Shown here: positions 61,438 to 64,000 of the stretch, one piece after another
Numbering within the stretch: the stretch's first letter is position 1
How the letters are laid out: every line of letters starts with the position of its first letter
Source: Olsenella_K absiana
GTDB lineage: Bacteria > Actinomycetota > Coriobacteriia > Coriobacteriales > Atopobiaceae
Direction of reading: 5' to 3'
Assembly: GCF_036408855.1 (NCBI RefSeq)
Contig: NZ_JAZGJQ010000001.1
Location: forward strand, 1-64,000
DNA length: 64,000 nt
Notes under the pieces: generated by a model
Told to the model about the DNA's origin: nothing
The model's input: only the letters and a program-made list of their open reading frames with translations
The model's database searches: none
Position numbers and translations under genes: made by a program

Positions 61438-61853
61438 GGGAGGCGATGGGTGCGACGGCGCATCCGCGCGTCCGTCTCACTCATGGCGACATCGAGACGC
61501 TCGACGCATGACGGCACGAGCGATGAGTGAACGTGCGGGCGTTCCGCAAGATGAAGCCATCAGTTAACTATATGCGTTAAAAGTAATCAAACCCAAAATG
61601 TTGCCCTAGGGGAAATCTCATTAGAATTCGATGGCGCCAGATGCCTCTCGTCATTCTGGTTGCCCAAACGGTGGTTATCAGAGCGGGTCATGCAGCGGTA
61701 GCGGCTGCGTATCGCGTGGACCGCATGGGTAGCGATGGCGGCGCGGATGAATCCCAGCGCGCGTTCTCCATTCCTACGTTGTCCTCGCGAGTCACCCGCT
61801 ATCAGCAGCTTCAATCTCTCACGCAGATTCCCGAGCAGTGTATAGGAGACTCA
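61438..61853 (+). promoter_or_regulatory. AT-rich region before the ABC transporter genes
   Basis: This gap is clearly AT-richer than the rest (for example TTAACTATATGCGTTAAAAG). TTGCCC (61601-61606) and TAGAAT (61622-61627), 15 bases apart, are a weak promoter candidate, giving a leader of about 220 bases. An open frame continues through 61641-61853 into the ATPase gene, but its composition does not look coding. Confidence 0.35.
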
Positions 61854-62636
61854 ATGGGCGTCCACATCGAAGACCTGTCGTTTTCATACAAGGGTACCGA
61901 CCGCCTGATTCTCGAACATCTGAACATCGACGTCCAGGACGGTGAGTTCGTCTGCCTGCTGGGTCAGTCGGGATGTGGCAAGTCGACCCTTCTCAGGCTC
62001 ATAGCTGGGCTCGAGTCGCCAACGTCGGGCGAGCTGCTCTTCGACGGCGAGCCGATTCACGGTGCGAGCCTGGAGAGGGGGATTGTCTTCCAGGACTACG
62101 GCCTCTTCCCGTGGATGAGCGCCGGTGAGAACATTCTCCTCGGCCTGACCCAGAAGTTCCCCGATGTCGACAAAGCGGACCTCAAGAAGCGCGTGTACGA
62201 GCTCCTCGAGGCAGTCGGCTTGGACGCGAAGATATACCGGAAGCTTCCCAAGGAGCTGAGCGGCGGGATGAAGCAGCGCTGCGCCATCGCACGCGCCTTT
62301 GGCATCGATTCGCCAATGCTCCTGATGGATGAGCCCTTCGGTGCCCTCGATGCGGTCACTCGCGCGAGGCTGCAGGACCTGGTGCTATCGCTGTGGGGCA
62401 AGGAAGAGGAGAAGAAGACCATTTTCTTCGTCACCCACGATGTGGATGAGGCGCTCCTCCTGTCAACGCACATCTACATGCTTGGCCAGTCTCCGAGTCA
62501 CGTCATCCTCGATGAGAGGATACCTGAGGAGCATCGGGTCACCAGGAACACGCAGTTTGACGACAAGTGGATACTCGACCTCCGCAACAAGTTGGTCATG
62601 GAGATGAACCGCGACATCGCTTGTCGTGTCGAGTGA
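61854..62636 (+). CDS. NitT/TauT-family ABC transporter ATP-binding protein
   Basis: The 260-residue ATPase has Walker A GQSGCGKST, Q-loop FQDYGLFPWM (the PWM pattern typical of nitrate/sulfonate/taurine importers), signature LSGGMKQR, Walker B LLMDEPFGALD and H-loop VTHDVDEA. It powers import of a small anion or thiamine-precursor-like substrate. TAGGAG lies five bases before the ATG at 61854. It is the first gene of an operon with a binding protein and permease. Confidence 0.92.
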   Translation: MGVHIEDLSFSYKGTDRLILEHLNIDVQDGEFVCLLGQSGCGKSTLLRLIAGLESPTSGELLFDGEPIHGASLERGIVFQDYGLFPWMSAGENILLGLTQKFPDVDKADLKKRVYELLEAVGLDAKIYRKLPKELSGGMKQRCAIARAFGIDSPMLLMDEPFGALDAVTRARLQDLVLSLWGKEEEKKTIFFVTHDVDEALLLSTHIYMLGQSPSHVILDERIPEEHRVTRNTQFDDKWILDLRNKLVMEMNRDIACRVE

Positions 62637-62703
62637 CCTTCGCAGTTTGGCAAACGGCAGGCAACGGTGCCTGCTGAAAGACATCGTTAGGAATGGAGAC
62701 GCT

Positions 62704-63816
62704 ATGTCACAAATGAACGCGAACCTGAGCCGCCGTACTTTCATATCTACTATGGGAGTCCTCGGAGCGGGACTTGCGCTCAGTGCCTGCGGCAGCTCTA
62801 ACACGTCTGGAGCCGCTGCGGAATCCAGTCCTGCCAGCGGGGACAAGGGTCTGGAAGTGGATACCATCCACTGGGGCAGAGCTAACAGCGGCAACATCTT
62901 CGTCACCCTGGGACAGAAGAAGGGCTACTTTGCGGACGAGGGTCTTACCGTCGTTGAGGATCCTGTCCAGTCCGACACTGATGCGCTCACCGCGCTCTCG
63001 ACGGGTGCTGTCGATGTAACGTCGAACCAGGGGACTTCCGGCCCGCTACAGCAGATTGCAGCTGGGCAGGACTTCACCATCGTCGGTGGGTACATGCTTC
63101 AGGGCATGTATCTGATTGCGAAGAAGGGGACTACCTGGAACGGCGTGGGAGACCTTGTCGGAAAGAGAATCGCGCACAAGGCGCCGCAGATCCCCGTATG
63201 TTATGCCATGCTGCAGGCAGGATATGACCCGACCAAGGACGTGACGTGGGTCAGCACGAGCACGTCCGCGGACAGGTATGCAGCCGTGGTCGCAGGGGAA
63301 GCCGACTATGGCTACATGTCTGGCGATATGCTCTATACGGTCAATAACTCGCCTGATGTCGACATCGTCGTCTATGCGGATGAGCTCATGCCCACATACG
63401 GCTGTTGCCGCATGAATATGAGGACCCAGTTCGTGAAGGACAATCCGAAGACGGTCAAGGCGGTCATGCGCGCGATGGTGAGGTCCAACGCGTACTTCCA
63501 CGCGAACCTTGACGAGTGTGTTGAGATTCTTGCCAAGGAGCTCAACACAGACCAGGACTACGTTGCCGCTTACCTCAAGAACGAGCACTACATTCCCGAC
63601 ACCGACCCCGTCAAGCACCAGGTGGAGCAGACGTGGGAGGTCATGAAGCAGATCGGCCTCGTGGATGCGGACGCCGCTGCGAAGGTCAAGCTCGAGGACC
63701 ACATCGACACCAGCTTCTACGAGGAGGCTCTGAACGAGATCTCCCAGGAGTATGCCGATGACTACCCCGAGTGGTGGAAGAGCCGCAAGGAGTTCTTCCA
63801 GGAGCACGACGCGTAA
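62704..63816 (+). CDS. NitT/TauT-type substrate-binding lipoprotein
   Basis: The 370-residue protein has an N-terminal twin-arginine-like SRRTF (9-13) and a lipobox LSAC with C29, so it is probably exported by Tat or Sec and lipid-anchored. The body is an SsuA/ThiY-like periplasmic-binding fold (IHWGRANSGNIFVTLGQKKGYFADEGL at the start). Relatives bind sulfonates, nitrate, bicarbonate, riboflavin or HMP-type compounds; the ligand cannot be decided. GGAG lies seven bases before the ATG. Codon choice is less GC-biased than elsewhere. Confidence 0.88.
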   Translation: MSQMNANLSRRTFISTMGVLGAGLALSACGSSNTSGAAAESSPASGDKGLEVDTIHWGRANSGNIFVTLGQKKGYFADEGLTVVEDPVQSDTDALTALSTGAVDVTSNQGTSGPLQQIAAGQDFTIVGGYMLQGMYLIAKKGTTWNGVGDLVGKRIAHKAPQIPVCYAMLQAGYDPTKDVTWVSTSTSADRYAAVVAGEADYGYMSGDMLYTVNNSPDVDIVVYADELMPTYGCCRMNMRTQFVKDNPKTVKAVMRAMVRSNAYFHANLDECVEILAKELNTDQDYVAAYLKNEHYIPDTDPVKHQVEQTWEVMKQIGLVDADAAAKVKLEDHIDTSFYEEALNEISQEYADDYPEWWKSRKEFFQEHDA

Positions 63817-63851
63817 GAGCGTCTCTGTATCAAGGAAATGAAGGGGGTCTC

Positions 63852-64000
63852 GTGGGCAGAGTGGGCAGCTTCTTCAAGAAGTATTGGATTACGATATTAG
63901 TTTTTGTGGGCATCGTCGCCGCCTATGTTGTCATCGCTGACAACAGGCTGGTTAACGCCTTCCTGTTCCCACCCGCCGCGCAGATCGGCAAGGCGTTCCA
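63852..64000 (+). CDS. ABC transporter permease, N-terminal part (cut by window end)
   Basis: It starts at GTG 63852 with AAGGGGG upstream, 35 bases after the binding protein. Forty-nine codons are present, with a membrane helix (ITILVFVGIVAAYVVI) followed by NAFLFPPAAQIGKAF, the PxP..V/I..A.. start typical of SsuC/TauC-type permeases. The rest lies beyond the window. Confidence 0.85.
   Translation, partial: MGRVGSFFKKYWITILVFVGIVAAYVVIADNRLVNAFLFPPAAQIGKAF

Noticed and set aside
61641..61853. N-terminal extension of the ABC ATPase
   Set aside because: No ribosome-binding site at 61641 and no family resemblance before MGVHIEDLSFSY; TAGGAG sits before 61854.

Overview
The window is high-GC, gene-dense DNA from a strict anaerobe, most likely a gut or oral coriobacterium (Actinomycetota; Olsenella, Atopobium and Collinsella relatives). 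The placement is inferred from gene content, not from a marker gene: an [FeFe] hydrogenase, class III (anaerobic) ribonucleotide reductase, a GGGtGRT/NifU-like pair, stand-alone bacterial Elp3, YhgE/Pip plus MMPL proteins, two L,D-transpeptidases, frequent GTG/TTG starts and some apparently leaderless promoters. There is no rRNA, tRNA, CRISPR array, insertion sequence or prophage that I can see.

Layout. 1-4.6 kb: end of an unknown gene, a metallo-beta-lactamase-fold hydrolase, an L,D-transpeptidase with a Glu/Pro-rich cytoplasmic arm, an unidentified structured RNA with a terminator, and a secreted lysozyme-like enzyme. 4.6-6.7 kb: DUF349 protein and thioredoxin. 6.9-11.8 kb: leucine operon leuA-leuC-leuD-leuB on the minus strand, preceded by a 36-codon leader peptide rich in rare CTA leucine codons. 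11.9-14.7 kb: Elp3 and a divergent Trm9-like methyltransferase. 14.9-21.2 kb: YhgE/Pip-like heptad protein, MMPL transporter and divergent TetR regulator. 21.3-27.6 kb: small unknown protein, a second unidentified RNA, a second L,D-transpeptidase, a histidine-phosphatase/CHAD fusion, a small membrane protein and a DUF2974-type lipase-like membrane protein. 27.9-31.6 kb: flavoprotein/[FeFe] hydrogenase operon. 31.7-38.4 kb: SlyD-like isomerase, acetyltransferase, glutamate racemase, GGGtGRT/NifU-like operon, DJ-1/PfpI protein, EamA transporter and HAD phosphatase. 38.5-42.3 kb: SWIM/SNF2 helicase and a small GNAT protein. 42.6-51.1 kb: LytTR regulator, a 1405-residue Ig-like surface protein, a Ser/Thr kinase, a Pro-rich membrane protein and phosphoglycerate mutase. 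51.2-57.0 kb: ACT/MBL fusion, DegV, NudC-like Nudix, PP2C phosphatase and FHA protein. 57.1-60.3 kb: nrdG and nrdD with paired NrdR boxes. 60.8 kb to end: CobW-like GTPase, then an AT-richer NitT/TauT-type ABC transporter cut by the window edge.

How the genes work together. Redox and anaerobic metabolism is served by the hydrogenase pair, nrdDG, thioredoxin and the GGGtGRT pair. Envelope biology is served by the L,D-transpeptidases, lysozyme-like protein, MurI, YhgE/MMPL and the Ig-like protein. The kinase, PP2C phosphatase and FHA protein form a plausible phospho-signalling set. The observation I rate highest is Elp3 beside a Trm9-like methyltransferase, which suggests a two-gene bacterial version of the wobble-uridine mcm5U pathway.
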